Of a DNA stretch of 64,000 nucleotides, positions 11,847 to 24,200 are shown piece after piece. The stretch comes from Apium graveolens. Its lineage: Eukaryota; Streptophyta; Magnoliopsida; Apiales; Apiaceae. The stretch is from NCBI RefSeq assembly GCF_009905375.1, contig NC_133652.1:16852850-16916849 (forward strand), written 5' to 3'. A model generated the notes under the pieces. The model worked only from the letters and a program-made list of their open reading frames with translations. It had not been told where the DNA came from and did no database searches. The translations under genes were made by a program, and so were the position numbers. Position 1 is the first letter of the stretch, and every line of letters begins with the position of its first letter.

Positions 11847-11990
11847 GCTCTTAATTGCTCTTAATTTAGAGATGGAAGGGAGGCTGAAAGGTTCGTCTAT
11901 ATGTAATCAAAGATCAAAGCTTGCATATAGATTATTTTTTTAAAAAAATGACAGAAATTGGAGAAATCAGAATATGAGAATATGAGGTAT
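11847..11990. repeat. Intronic repeat unit A, first copy
   Basis: Matches 14350-14490 in the same orientation, including GAAAGGTTCGTCTATATGTA and the following AATCAAAGATCAAA. It lies between the inserted element and the intronic unit B repeats. Confidence 0.7.
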
Positions 11991-11999
11991 TAGTATCTC

Positions 12000-12520
12000 C
12001 CAGGTATAAATTCCTTACCGTTATAGTCATTCGAAAGTTGTCATGGCAGAATAAGTTTGATATGAACCGTGTGTATAGAAGAGATCAAGGGAAACAAGAC
12101 TAAAATAAACCAATATTGTCATACAACAAAAAACATGGATTCTAGACAGCCCAAAGCTTTCTATCATAAATACATGCATGATACATTTTTTATACAAATA
12201 AAACCCAAGGTGTTAAATAAATAGGTAAATGCATTATAAAGATCTAATTTGAATCTTAAAAATGTAATCTTCTGAATTTATTCCATTCAAATGGATCTAC
12301 CAGGTATAAATCCCTATTTGGAACACCTATCGCAGACCAGGATGAATAGAAGAACATGGATTCTAGATAGCACAAAGCTTTTGATCATAAATGCATGCAT
12401 GATATATTTTTTATATAAATAAAATCTAAGGTGTTGCATAAATAGGTAAATGCACTATAATGATCTAATTTGAATCTTAAAAATATAACCTTCTGAATTA
12501 ATTTAATTAAAATGGATCTC
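12000..12520. repeat. Tandem intronic repeat unit B, right copies
   Basis: Two adjacent copies (about 12000-12300 and 12310-12540) share GGATTCTAGA, GCACAAAGCTTT, TGATATATTTTTTATA-like and CAGGTATAAA blocks. The first also matches 5046-5330 across the retrotransposon. They form the rest of the large intron upstream of the donor at 12651. Confidence 0.7.
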
Positions 12521-13059
12521 CCCGGTATAAATTCCTATTTGGAACACTTATCTCAGGCCAGGATGAATTGGAGATAATTGGGTTTTTAGAAATACCCAAT
12601 TCAACACAGAATTAAACCAAAGAAAAGAAGCTTATTCCAAGAGATTTACCTGAAAGAGTGGACATGTCACCGGCACGAACCTGAAGCTTGGACAAATCAA
12701 CAAACTGGAATTTGTATCTCGGGATGCACACAACATCCTCATCTAGCTGCACAACCTCGGTAGCCGGCAAGAAAAACAACCTTTAATTTCTATCCAATGG
12801 CCTATAGTGGGAGGTATTCATCGCAACCTTGACATTTCTGAGACTGTAGTGCGGGCCCTCACTGACACAGTGCCTGAACCGAGGCACCAAATACTTACGG
12901 ATAACAGCATGCATAAGATTCTCCTGGAATGAAAAGGGAATCTTTGTGTTAACATTATCCCACATCCTGCAAAGCGCGGACCCAAATCAACCAGTCGTCC
13001 GCATCACCCTCAATGTCGGGAAGATAAGAAAACTCCACAACTATATCAGTTTATAACAA

Positions 13060-14220
13060 ATCCAAACATTACCACCAAAAAGATACATCACAAGACCGAA
13101 GTTAAACTAACTTATCCATGACATGAACAAACAGAATTACAACAAATGATATAAGTTTAGAACAAACCTAAACATGATCATTAAAAGACAGAGGTTTGAG
13201 CATAAAATAGCCTCACAACAAATGATAAAGCATATTCACGACAGAGGATAAACACTTAGAAAAAAAAGACAGATATTTAAATAAACAGAATCACAACAAA
13301 TGATATCAGTTCCATAACTATATTGGTTTATAACAAAGCTAAACATTGCCACCAAGTTGATACATCACAAGATCAAAATTAACTTAACTTATCCATGACA
13401 TGGACAGTGAGAATTACAACAAATGATCTTATTTAGAAAAAAAAGATAAAAATTGTCACCAAGAGATAGAGGGTTGAGCAAAAAATTAGACTTCGAACAT
13501 ATGATAAAGCATAATCATGGCAGAGGGCCAACATTCAGAAACGAAAACATATATGTAACCTAACTTATCCATGTCTTGAACAAACAAAATTAAAACAAAT
13601 GATATATATTTAGAACAAAGCTAAACATGATCATTAAAAGTCAGAGCTAAACATGATCATTAAAAGTCAGAGGGCTGAGCACAAAAACAGACTCACAACA
13701 AATGATAAAGCATATTCACGATATATGGCAATATTCAAAAATAAAGACATATATTTGAACAAACGGAATCACAGCAAATATATAAGTTTAAAACAAAGCT
13801 AAACATGGTCATTAAAAGACAGAGGGCTGAGCATAAAAATAGATTCACAACAAATGATAAAGCATATTCACCAGAGAGGGCAACATTTGGAAACAAAGAC
13901 ATATATTAGAACTAACATAATCACGGCAAATGATATTAGTTCCATGACTTTATCAATTTATAATGCAGTCAAATATACAACAAAGCTAAATATTATCACT
14001 AAGAGATATATTACAATACTGAAATAACTTAATTCATCCATGATGAAAAGGGTTGAGTGAAAAATTAGACTTACAATACAATAAAATGATGATAAAGCAT
14101 AATCATTACAGTGGGGCAACATTTAGAAATTAAGAAATATAAGAATAAATAGAATTACAATACATTAAAATTACATTGTAACAAATGTTAAAATATAATC
14201 ACCACATAGGGGTGAACAAT
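13060..14220. repeat. Degenerate tandem repeats upstream of the RPA-like exon
   Basis: Several imperfect copies, with periods of very roughly 150-300 bp, of a unit containing AACATGATCATTAAAAGACA, AACAAATGATAAAGCATA and TTCACGACAGAGG-like blocks. No coding potential is seen. The stretch may be a promoter or first intron of the pseudogene expanded by duplication. Confidence 0.6.
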
Positions 14221-14349
14221 GCACGAAAATATAAGTAGAATATTATCTTTTTTATGAGACAGTCTCGTGAAACAATCCAGTAAAGCCCAAATAATGACAT
14301 GACGCCACAATATATTGTCGGGCATACGAGGGAGCTGTAACCAGCGTTG

Positions 14350-14490
14350 ACTCTTAATTGCTATTAATTTAGAGGTCGAAGGGAGGCCGAAAGGTTCGTC
14401 TATATGTAATCAAAGATCAAAACTTATATATAGATTATTGTTTCAAAAAAAAATGATAGAAATTGGAAATATTAATGAGGTATTAGGACC
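14350..14490. repeat. Second copy of intronic repeat unit A
   Basis: Direct copy of 11847-11990, about 2.4 kb further right. Similarity stops near the GAGGTATTAGGACC stretch at 14475-14490. The two copies flank the N-terminal exon block, suggesting a segmental duplication, or the ends of a unit I could not define. Confidence 0.65.
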
Positions 14491-14550
14491 GCCCACGTCA
14501 ATCACACGTATTTTTCCTTTTCATAGATATATAAATGATGCTATCCAGGA

Positions 14551-14677
14551 ATCATTATATAGTCTGAACTTAATCATATTATTCAAAACATTTGGACCAT
14601 TTTCACATCACTTATATATCATTATATAGTCCGAACTTAATCATATTGTTCAAACCATTTTTTCTCATCACCTGTAT
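14551..14677. repeat. Two-copy tandem repeat, about 67 bp
   Basis: ATCATTATATAGTCTGAACT at 14551 recurs with few changes at 14618. The intervening bases also match (AATCATATTATTCAAA versus AATCATATTGTTCAAA). Confidence 0.75.
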
Positions 14678-15177
14678 CCCTGCCATCGACTCTGCAGCAT
14701 GCGTGGGAGATAATTTGTTTCCCAAGGGAGATAAGATAAGATGAGGATTAAAGTGACATATTCCCCGTGATTTCATGAACATATGATATGGCAATTGCAG
14801 TAACATTTGTTTAATTATATTTTTCATGTAAAAGAGTCTCTTTGTTTCTCCATTTATATAAATTATTTATAATTTATAAGTCCGTAAAAATTTATCGACA
14901 GCCAATTTAATTTATAAGTTGAATTTATAATTTATAATTTATAAGTTGATAAGTGATAAGTTGAATGTTGGTGATCATGTATTTTTTCTTAACTTATTTT
15001 AATTTTTTATTTTTTATTAACTTTAGTTTTAATATATATTTTCTTAAATATTAATCTAATTTAAAATTTACGAATTAAGATAATTATATTTAAAAATTAT
15101 TTATTTTAGTTCATTCAAGTAAAAAAATACGTCTTCTAAGTAAATTATCCAAATACTTATATAAATTATAAGTATCT

Positions 15178-15556
15178 ATGGAGACCACTTTTTTTGGAGA
15201 CCTTGGAGACCACTTATGTTCTGCAAGTTAAATATTGCAAAAAAACATTGCAAAACATATTATTTTGCGAATCATGCTCTACAAAGATCCTTATTTTATT
15301 CAAAATCTTAAATATCATATATGTACTGCATGTAAAACATTACAAAAATATTTTATTCTGCAAAACATGTTAAGTTTGCAGAACATTTGTTCAGCTTGCA
15401 GAACATACACATTCTACTTATTAAATTTAAATGATCTTTAATAATTTTAATGAATTAGTGATACTCGTAAAATATACATCACAAAATAATATATTTTATA
15501 ATATTTTGATTGCAGAACATGGTCTCCAAGGTCTCCGATGAAAACGTGGCCTCCAT
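15178..15556. mobile_element. Short inverted-repeat element (MITE-like, about 380 bp)
   Basis: The ends are imperfect inverted repeats of about 40 bp. The left arm reads ATGGAGACCAC, then GGAGACCTTGGAGACCA, then ATGTTCTGCAA. The right arm (15515-15556) is its reverse complement with a few changes. The AT-rich interior repeats TGCAAAACAT-like blocks and codes for nothing recognisable. No clear target duplication was found, so the superfamily is open. Confidence 0.6.
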
Positions 15557-18240
15557 GAAACTTTTCTCTTCATATACTTATCATTTATAAATCACTTATT
15601 TATTTTCAGTTATAATTTAGTTATTTTAAAAATTTTCAAAAGGACACCCGGTATATTAATCCATTTTTTTAAGTGCACGCCTTAGAATTCAGAAATCTGC
15701 CATGTTTTGGGATTACGGGCCTGGCCCTATGGACTGGGTCATGGTCCACGGAATGGCACAATCAAACTGACAAACTCCAACTTAATTGTCTAGCGGACTA
15801 GTGGTCGGGCAAGCAATATATGCTATAATTATAAATTTTAGAATGAAAATATTGTAAATTTTAATCGATATTGGGTATTAAAATATTAATTTTAAAATTG
15901 TTTGATTCTCTCCCATGTATACTATACAATTTAAAATTCTGTAGCACTTTTTGTATTTTAAAATCTGTGTTTTTTATATAAAATATAGTAACCTTAGAGT
16001 AAACTTTATAAAGATTTATTTTGACCACAAATTAAGTCGGATCAAGTATCATGTTAGAAAAAGTTATGATCGATTGTATTATATACTAGAAAAACCGAAT
16101 GTTTTTAATATTGTATATTTTTTAATTTAATCAGAAGTGAAAATTTTAAACTCTTTGTTAGAAATTTTTAATAATTTAATTTGATAATAATTTTAAATAT
16201 ACATGTGTATAAATTAGTGATATTTTAGTTTAAAAAAAGGTCACTTATTAAAAGATATAGTTTTATTAATGTTTATATGTGTTTTTATGAAAGATAATTT
16301 TGTTTTAATTTAAAGGTAAATTTTAGCTCATATACGAAATATCTTTAGATTGGTATAACGACCAAATTTAACTAATGAAATTCAGATTTATTCTAGTTTA
16401 ATTTATTCAAACCCGGAGTTGTGGTAAAAAAAAATATGTATCAATGCTAAAATATTTATGTTAACTCAGATAAAAGTACATTTTTTTTTGCTAAATGAGT
16501 ACATTTTATTTTATTTTAACTGGTCTAATTATTTTCTTATTTTAAGTTTAATTTTAATTTAACATGAATTAATTGTATAATTTTTAGTCCGGATAAATAG
16601 CATATTTTGATTTATTTTAGTCCGACACAGTTATACTCACTAAAAAATCATCTATATTGTTTTCTTATTAAAATAGTATATGTGTTATAAAATTTGAAAT
16701 AAACACGTAATTATATAAACATCCACTGGTACCAAATTTTTAATATTTCTGTTTTTAGGGTTGGATATCCTACTAAACTTACATTGTACCTACCAATGAA
16801 TTAGGTAGATTTTCATTTTATGTTAATACCAATTAATAATATAAGAATCATCTTTAGCTGAAATTTAATTTTTGTTTAACGTAAATCAATAACAAACATT
16901 ATTTGTTTTAATATCAGGCATGTTATATCAAGCACATAATTATAATTAGTTTGTTTTTAATTTTATTTTAGTTCAAGTGAATATTATTTTGTTTTAAATT
17001 GAATAAATAATATATATTTTTTAGCGTGATGACATTATATCGACCAACGTATTACATTTAAAATTTTATTTTTGTTTTGGCATGGTTCAATAAAAAAAGT
17101 TTTAGCCAGATCGGTAGTATTTATTATATTGTTTTAGCATGAGATATCAAATCTTGGTTTTAGCCTCAGACCCGTTATATCAACCAAATCCAGCTAATTA
17201 TATTTAATTTTTTGTTTAATTTTATTTTAGTCCGGGGTAAACATTATTTAGTTTTAGAGCGAATGGATAATATATAATTTTGTTTTAACCTGATGACATT
17301 ATATCAACTAAACAAATTTTCTTTTAAATTTTGATTTTCTTTTAACTTGTTTTGTTTTAACTTGATAACATTATATGAATCAAACGAATTTTCTTTCAAA
17401 TTCTTATCCTTATCCGTCGCTATTATTTTGTTTTAGTCTGAGACTGCAAAAACCGCTAACTGTACACAGTTAAATTTTAATTTATATTTAAGGCTTGATC
17501 AATAATATAATTTTATTTAATTCGGCTCCGGTGAATATTATATATTATTTTATTTAAATCAATACCATTAGACATATTGTAATTATATTTACATTTAAAT
17601 AATTTTATTGTAAATATTAATCTATTTATGGGAGTATTTTAAATATTAACCTTCATTATTTCTTCTTTAATATAATAGTATAGATAGATATATTGAAAGG
17701 GTTTATCTAGTGTGTGACGTAGTAATTTATAAGTTTAGTTTATTTTAATTGATGTAATTTTGATGAATGTTGAGGTTTATTATTATTAGAAAATAGTAAT
17801 CAATTAAAATCACTTATAAATTTTGATATTTAGTATGAGCTGGAAAACGATATTTGAAATTAATTGCGAGTATTGTATACTATATACAACTAATACACAA
17901 AACACCCCCGCCAAGAAGCTTGGACCACCATTTTCTTCATTTAAACATTATTCTCATCGGTCCTATTCTATTAAAGGATCCAATTAATTTGATAGGACTA
18001 TTTTTTATAGTATCAAATCAATCATTGATAAACAATTTGATGTTAGTTTGTATTTTAATTGACATAATAACAGACCTTTTTTTACAATAACTTTGGAACT
18101 CAGGTCTCAGAGTAAAAGGGTTTAACTTTGCTTTGCCAAAATTTCTGTAAGGTTCGAGAAATATAATGGCGAACAAAGATATCAGAAACGGATATTGTAT
18201 TTTAGAGTGGCATGTGCCATGATTATATTTTTAATATAAT
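15557..18240. other. AT-rich spacer
   Basis: No gene is visible. Between about 16500 and 17560 the sequence repeats loose variants of TTTTGTTTTAG...GATGACATTATATCAACCAA, suggesting an old degenerate tandem array. Reading frames are short and low-complexity. Confidence 0.6.
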
Positions 18241-18254
18241 CTACCTTTCTTGAC

Positions 18255-18480
18255 GAGGTGGTCATCCGTGCGGGTCGTGCGGGCCGGATCGGATTTATAA
18301 CGGGTTGGGACCGAAAAATTTGAACACTGAATCGATACTGGAAGCGAGCGAATTGGGCGGACTGTGTTTAAGCTTACAGAAGGTAACCCGAATTCGGCAC
18401 TGAGCTCATATGCGTGCCAGGCGGTTCACGGGTTTGCGGGTTGTAGGCACGCGGGCCGGCGGTTATGTGGGTTGAAAAGA
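18255..18480. other. GC-rich patch in AT-rich spacer
   Basis: Repeated GCGGGT, GCGGGCCGG and GGCGGTT words contrast sharply with the flanking DNA, and the opening GCGGGTCGTGCGGGCCGG resembles the closing GCACGCGGGCCGGCGG. Such GGGT/GGCC-rich blocks occur in plant hAT-type non-autonomous elements, but no inverted repeats or target duplication were confirmed. Confidence 0.35.
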
Positions 18481-21125
18481 GTCTCTGTAGAGGCTGTTGT
18501 ACTTTTCCTTCATGTTTCAAGCACTTACCAATTACCATTATAAAATATATAACACTTGTGTTGTGTGTTTAACCCCGTTAAACGTACACCCTTTATTGCT
18601 ACTTGATAGTTGCTATTGTATTTTGATTTGTTCAGTTTATAATATTCGAATTGTATTCTAATTTAAATTCATGTATTGAAGATGTATAATAAATATTTTT
18701 ATACTAATAATCTATTGATATGTTTTTAGAAGTACAAAGTTATTTTTATACTAATAATATGTTGATTGTACGTGTCTCACTTAGAATCAGATCTTATAGG
18801 ATGTACATAGAAATTGCTTCTTGCAATCGTGATTTAGTAGGGTCTGAGGTCATTTATATATATTGTTTACATGAGATCTAGCTATTATTTTTTAAACTAT
18901 TATATTTATATACCTTACAATCGATTATAAATTCTCATAAAAATCGTGATAAACAGGAATATAACACAAAGAAGAAATAATAAGAGATAAGCTCTTCGGA
19001 GATCACCATTCTTGAACGGTGCAAAAATATCATACTTTTCTCATTATATGAATCTATTGTAATATTGAGGTAATATCGGCAATGTGTATTGACGCCGGTT
19101 ATCAAGTTTATGTTCCAAAATAGTTTATCCAAACAATTTGAGATGACGCAATATAATATAATATATTTTATTCCATTTCGAATATGAGATGACACGGATG
19201 ATTTAATTTTATTATTGCTATTTTTTTATGTCCCGAAAAGACTATGTCATCTCATAAAAAATTATCCCGCCCCATTTGTTGAAATATATTTGAGATAATA
19301 ATTTTACACTTTTGAATATCAGGATTCTTTTCAAATAAGTCATATGATTTAGGATCCAGGGTTAAAACCGCACACTAAAATCATATAATGGTTCTTTGAC
19401 GTGTTTGTGATTTTGGCTCTCGGGGTCTCTTTTAGGATAATTGATCAAAGTATGACCCGCTAACCCATAAATAAGTATCTCCAAATTGAAACTATTCATT
19501 ACGTGAGTATAAAAATATAGCAGAAGTCATTTAGATTAGTCGGTAAGAATATTTTTCCAATAGAATACTCTTCATCGCGACACATTTTTTATAAATGTGA
19601 TTGTGATTAAGGTTAAATGTAATTGAAGCAACAAAAATTACGCAAAACTAAACGGTGTACCAATAATAAAAGTGGGATGTTATTGAATCAATAGGGCAGC
19701 GCTTTCGATTCTTTCGTGTTGTCAAATAGTTGACAATGATTTTCTGAGAAGAAAAATATGTTGTAATTTATAATAGTATAAAAACACAGCGGCCGGATCA
19801 TTAATTTAAAAAACAATTAAAATCATACTAAGCTATCATTACAGAATAATCATAACAAACCTCGTGACTTCAAACTTATTTTTCACACATTTTTACTAGT
19901 AAAATATTTAATCAAAATTTTAAAATAAAGATTTGTTAGTATTTCTTTCTCGATAGATTACACAACCAACTCATTCAACCATTTGTGTGACATACTAGAA
20001 TAAAAATACGACCTAATCGATTTCAAATTTAAAAACTTCATTTTTTTTTCATTTTAAGTTATTTCTTAGTATTTTTAATATGAAAATAAATTTACCGGGA
20101 TGATGGATGGCCCATACAATAACTTGTATTGCTTGCGGTTAGGGCCAAACCCGAACTAAATGTTATAGTAGGTGATACATACATTTGGCTCAAAATAACG
20201 TACTAATCAAAATAAATGGGCTATCCGTAACCTCATATTTTTGTTGCGACAAAAGTGAATCAAATTTGATTTTGATACCAAGTTCAACTTACCACTGATC
20301 ATCAATGCGAACCAAATGAGTAACATTTCAACATCATGCATGTCAATCTCCGTGTACATCCCGCCACGATTTAGGTCCCTCTTGTATTTTGGACCCATTA
20401 ACTACAACTCCAAAAAATTATAATTACACAATTATTTGGTAAGAAATGGAGAATCCGTGAGAGCAAAAGCATATGGCCTTAAACAGAAGAAGAAATTGCA
20501 GGGATTCTTACTAAATCATACTATATGGTTCATACTCCTCCATACCAGCAGACCGCAAACAAAGGCAGTGATGGGAAAGGGGCCCCTGGCTCCGGCGATC
20601 ATACCGATCATTTTGTCACATGGACATGAACTTCAACTTATATATATTTATCTATCTAGCTCAATTTTAGATAAATAGTGACAACAACTACGAAGGATAG
20701 GAGTAGTGTTTTTTGAGATAATTTTATTGCAGAAATTATTTACTTTCCGACTTTTTATTTTATGTGTGTTAGTTAAATATTTCAGATAACTTTCGGTAAT
20801 CTTTTGCAGCTAAAAATGGATACATCAAATATATGAGTTAAATACATTAATAGACAATTTTTTTTTTCTTTAACAAGTTTCGAACTCTCTCCATCATGCA
20901 AGGGCTGATCATCAAAGGGCATTAAAATTGAAGGTTATATAATTTTTGATTTTTTTTGACCATGTAAAACTTATACTCCATCTTTTTTTAAATTATGTGT
21001 TTTTCAATACTAATCACCTTTGTTCTCTCTTTTCTTTATGACTTCAGGTAAACATAACTTTTATCTTGAATGCACCTAATAATACACTTTCCAGGATCAA
21101 GATAAAGTGGTTGTCTTTTCTCCGT
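18481..21125. other. Spacer upstream of the alpha-xylosidase gene
   Basis: AT-rich sequence without a supported gene. The minus-strand 63-codon frame at 20398-20207 and the plus-strand 80-codon frame at 20436-20678 show no recognisable domain. The last few hundred bases presumably hold the XYL1 promoter. Confidence 0.6.
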
Positions 21126-21132
21126 TATATAT
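21126..21132 (+). promoter_or_regulatory. TATA box of the XYL1-like gene
   Basis: TATATAT lies 79 bp before the start codon at 21211. The intervening leader is CT-rich (TCTCACTCACCCCTCCCTC), as in many plant 5' UTRs. Transcription would start roughly 21155-21165. Confidence 0.55.
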
Positions 21133-21210
21133 TGCTTACAATCTCACTTACCAAATAGTCACTCCCTTTGTATTCTCAGTTCTCACTCACCCCTCCCTCA
21201 TTCTCCAATC

Positions 21211-24200
21211 ATGTTCTCTTTTTCCCCATTCTTATCTTCTTCTACTCTCCTTAAAACTCTACTTCTTCTAGCAGCATTGTTTGTATGCTGCACAAAGGGC
21301 TCTGCTTCAACCCCCACCGCCCCACCCAAGATTGGTAAAGGCTACCGTCTCATCTCCGTCGCAGAATCCCCTGACGGTGGCCTTGTTGGCCACCTTCAAG
21401 TCAAGCAGAAGAATAATATTTATGGCCCTGACATTCCCCTCTTACAACTCTACGTTAAGTAAGTCTTCTCTCACCCCGTTGCATATTTTGTAGTATAGTG
21501 ACATGTTACCCTCTAAACTTTAGTGTCACATATAATCTTGTGTCTCGTTATTACTCTCACCGGCCTAACCAATTCTTATCGCTGTTCAAATTATATGAGA
21601 AAAAATTTGAACAATGTTATCAATTCAATAGTACGAAACGAGTGCAATATAAATAATATTAACACAAATCACCCATCACAATATTATCATGTAAAATCAC
21701 CTTTTCACAGTTAAGTAGTACTATATAACAACGTGCACTTCAGTTGCTATGGTCTTATAAATTTGTTACTTTTACGCTAAATTAGTTTGTATTCGAACGA
21801 AGGGTAAAAATATATGTTACGTTGTCAATTGTGACTATGCTAAATGATTTATGATATATTTTTTTCAGACACGAAACTGATGGGCGTTTGAGAGTTCACA
21901 TAACTGATGCAGAAAAACAGAGATGGGAAATCCCATACAATCTTATACCCAGAGACCAACCAGTTTCATTAAAGCAAAGCATTACTAGTAAATCAAGAAA
22001 TGACCCCATAACAGTTTCAGAATACTCAAACAGTGAGCTTATATTTAGTTACACCACAGACCCGTTTGGTTTCGCAGTCAAAAGAAAGTCAAACGGTCAA
22101 ACCCTTTTTAACTCAACATCTGATCCATCCGACCCGTTTGGCAATCTGGTTTTCAAGGACCAGTACATAGAAATATCAACCAAGTTACCAAAAGATGCTT
22201 CACTCTATGGACTAGGAGAAAACACGCAGCCCCACGGTATTAAACTCTACCCAAACGACCCCTACACTTTGTACACAACGGACATATCGGCTATTAATTT
22301 AAATGCCGACTTGTATGGGTCACACCCGGTGTACATGGACCTAAGAAATGTGGGTGGTGACGTAAATGCCCATGCAGTGTTGTTGCTGAATAGTAATGGC
22401 ATGGATGTGGTTTATAGGGAAAGTTCATTGACGTATAAAGTGATTGGGGGTGTTTTGGACTTTTACTTCTTCTCTGGACCCACACCACTTGCTGTTGTTG
22501 ATCAGTATACTGAGTTTGTAGGACGCCCTGCTCCCATGCCCTACTGGTCACTAGGTAACATTCACAACTCATTCCTAATTATATTTTGTTCTTTTACAAT
22601 ATACACATACTAGCTACAAAATTAAATTTGTGTCACCGAACCTTATTAAATTCTTGATGGTACAAAGTGTTGTTCAGGTCCAATGTAGGTGGTTCAGTTG
22701 TTTCTGCAAGTAATATTAATGTATGTTCCAGCTTAGTGTGTCAGTGTAGTAAATTTTTGTGCAGTCATGTTGTTACCAAATGCTTGTGTTGTAAAAGAAA
22801 GTTAGAAATCACAACTTAGATGTATTGTGAAGAAATAATGTCAGGGTTGCGGACTAAACTAACAAAATGTACGCAGACATTACTTTACTCGGAGTAGTTG
22901 ATAAGCTTGTTATATGGAGAGTATAGACCTGGTTGGAATATAGAAGATCTCTAGTTAGTATTTTGTAAAAACTTGTAGACATAAGATTTCTGATTTCTTT
23001 TAGCAAATCTAGCTCACACGTTTCTTTGACAATCTCGAAAAACTACTGTTGTTCCAAAGATCCTCTGTTGTTTCCCTTCATATTTTAATCTTCAAAATGA
23101 TCTTAGAAGGACAACGATAGAGATGTGTTGTTAACTCCTTTGTTCAGTAATCTTATTCTAATCAACAACATTGAAAAAAACCAAAGATATCATCAATCAA
23201 TCTATTGATTCTTTCTAGAGGAAGAAGTGGGTCCTTTGACTGAAGGAAAGGTGGAAAAGATGGAAAAGATAATGGAAGAAAACATGGGTTTGTCAAATAA
23301 TCCACCCACCCGGACAAGAAATAATGCACTGGTTTTATTTATGTGAACACATACTGTGCATGAAATGCTCTTGTTGTCTCATTGGCCATTGGCCCATTGC
23401 CAGTTTACTACTCATACAACCATGAAACCATCTGTCTGATGAATCAGTCTTCTATTTCTATGAATTTACTGGTTATATATGTCAATCCAATGGAGTGTTG
23501 TACCCAAATTTTGGTAAATTTAAAGTTTTTAAAAATGCATAAGGCCATAGGCTTATGTAGAATATAGTAGTAGCTTTGTACACACGAATATACATGAACC
23601 AAATTTTGTGTAGGTTTTAGTTTGTTGTGACTAATATGGCCTGCCATATGATCATATGAGTGATTAGTTTTAGTTTGTCGGTGACTAGTTTGGCCTGCCA
23701 TGATGCGTAGGTTTCGCAATCCTTTCCCTTGAAACACGGAACACTCCTTGCCAGTAATGTGGACCGTATATAGTGCTGTTCGTCTAAATTAATTGCATCT
23801 ATTGCTGCTGTTAGAACTAAGGATGTTCATGTCAATATCAAGACCTCCATGCCTAAAACATTAGCAGAGATTAATATATTTTCTATACAAGATATGTGTA
23901 ACTGTATCAGAATGGAAACGTAAATATTGCTTATGGATGGATGCGTGGTAACTTTAGGGATCTGTTATGCACATCATATTATTTATCATTTGAGACAATT
24001 TTATGCATAGTTACAGAAATATGTTTTCCCAATGATGTTTTTATCCTTCATCTTTATTCCCAAAGTCCAGTTTGCTATTAGAAAATGGTTCAGATGTTCT
24101 AGATTTTCTGGATGCACATTTAACTATAATTTCAACCTATCAGGTGGTAAATCTTTAATGAAATTACTCTTCTGGTTTCCATTTCTTCTTGAATGTGTCA

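Larger units (their letters stand above)
3440..13035 (-). pseudogene. RPA1/RPA70-like ssDNA-binding protein pseudogene, intron filled by a retrotransposon
   Basis: Read on the minus strand, the blocks follow the order of plant RPA1-related proteins. An N-terminal OB-fold (DUF223-like; YRPL, IPRYKFQFVDLSKL) lies at about 12928-12652. It ends at a TTTCAG/GTAAAT donor at 12651. The next exon starts after TTATTGCAG at about 4893. A second OB-fold (LWGKLGEQFDPTLYIGDE) lies near 4710-4650. A C-terminal zinc-ribbon OB-fold has CESC (4084-4073) and CNYC (4036-4025), then KLNKYNLVEGLQDYSISAVF near 3780-3720. A Ser-rich tail with a Lys/Arg patch ends at 3440. Family members bind ssDNA in replication and repair. 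A stop at about 12785, another near 4400 and a frameshift near 3810 show decay. The intron spans about 7.8 kb because it contains the element at 5334-11828. Exon limits other than those given are uncertain. Confidence 0.75.

Noticed and set aside
20207..20678. Two short ORFs upstream of XYL1
   Set aside because: No domain, no start context or splice evidence, and AT-rich surroundings; treated as chance frames.
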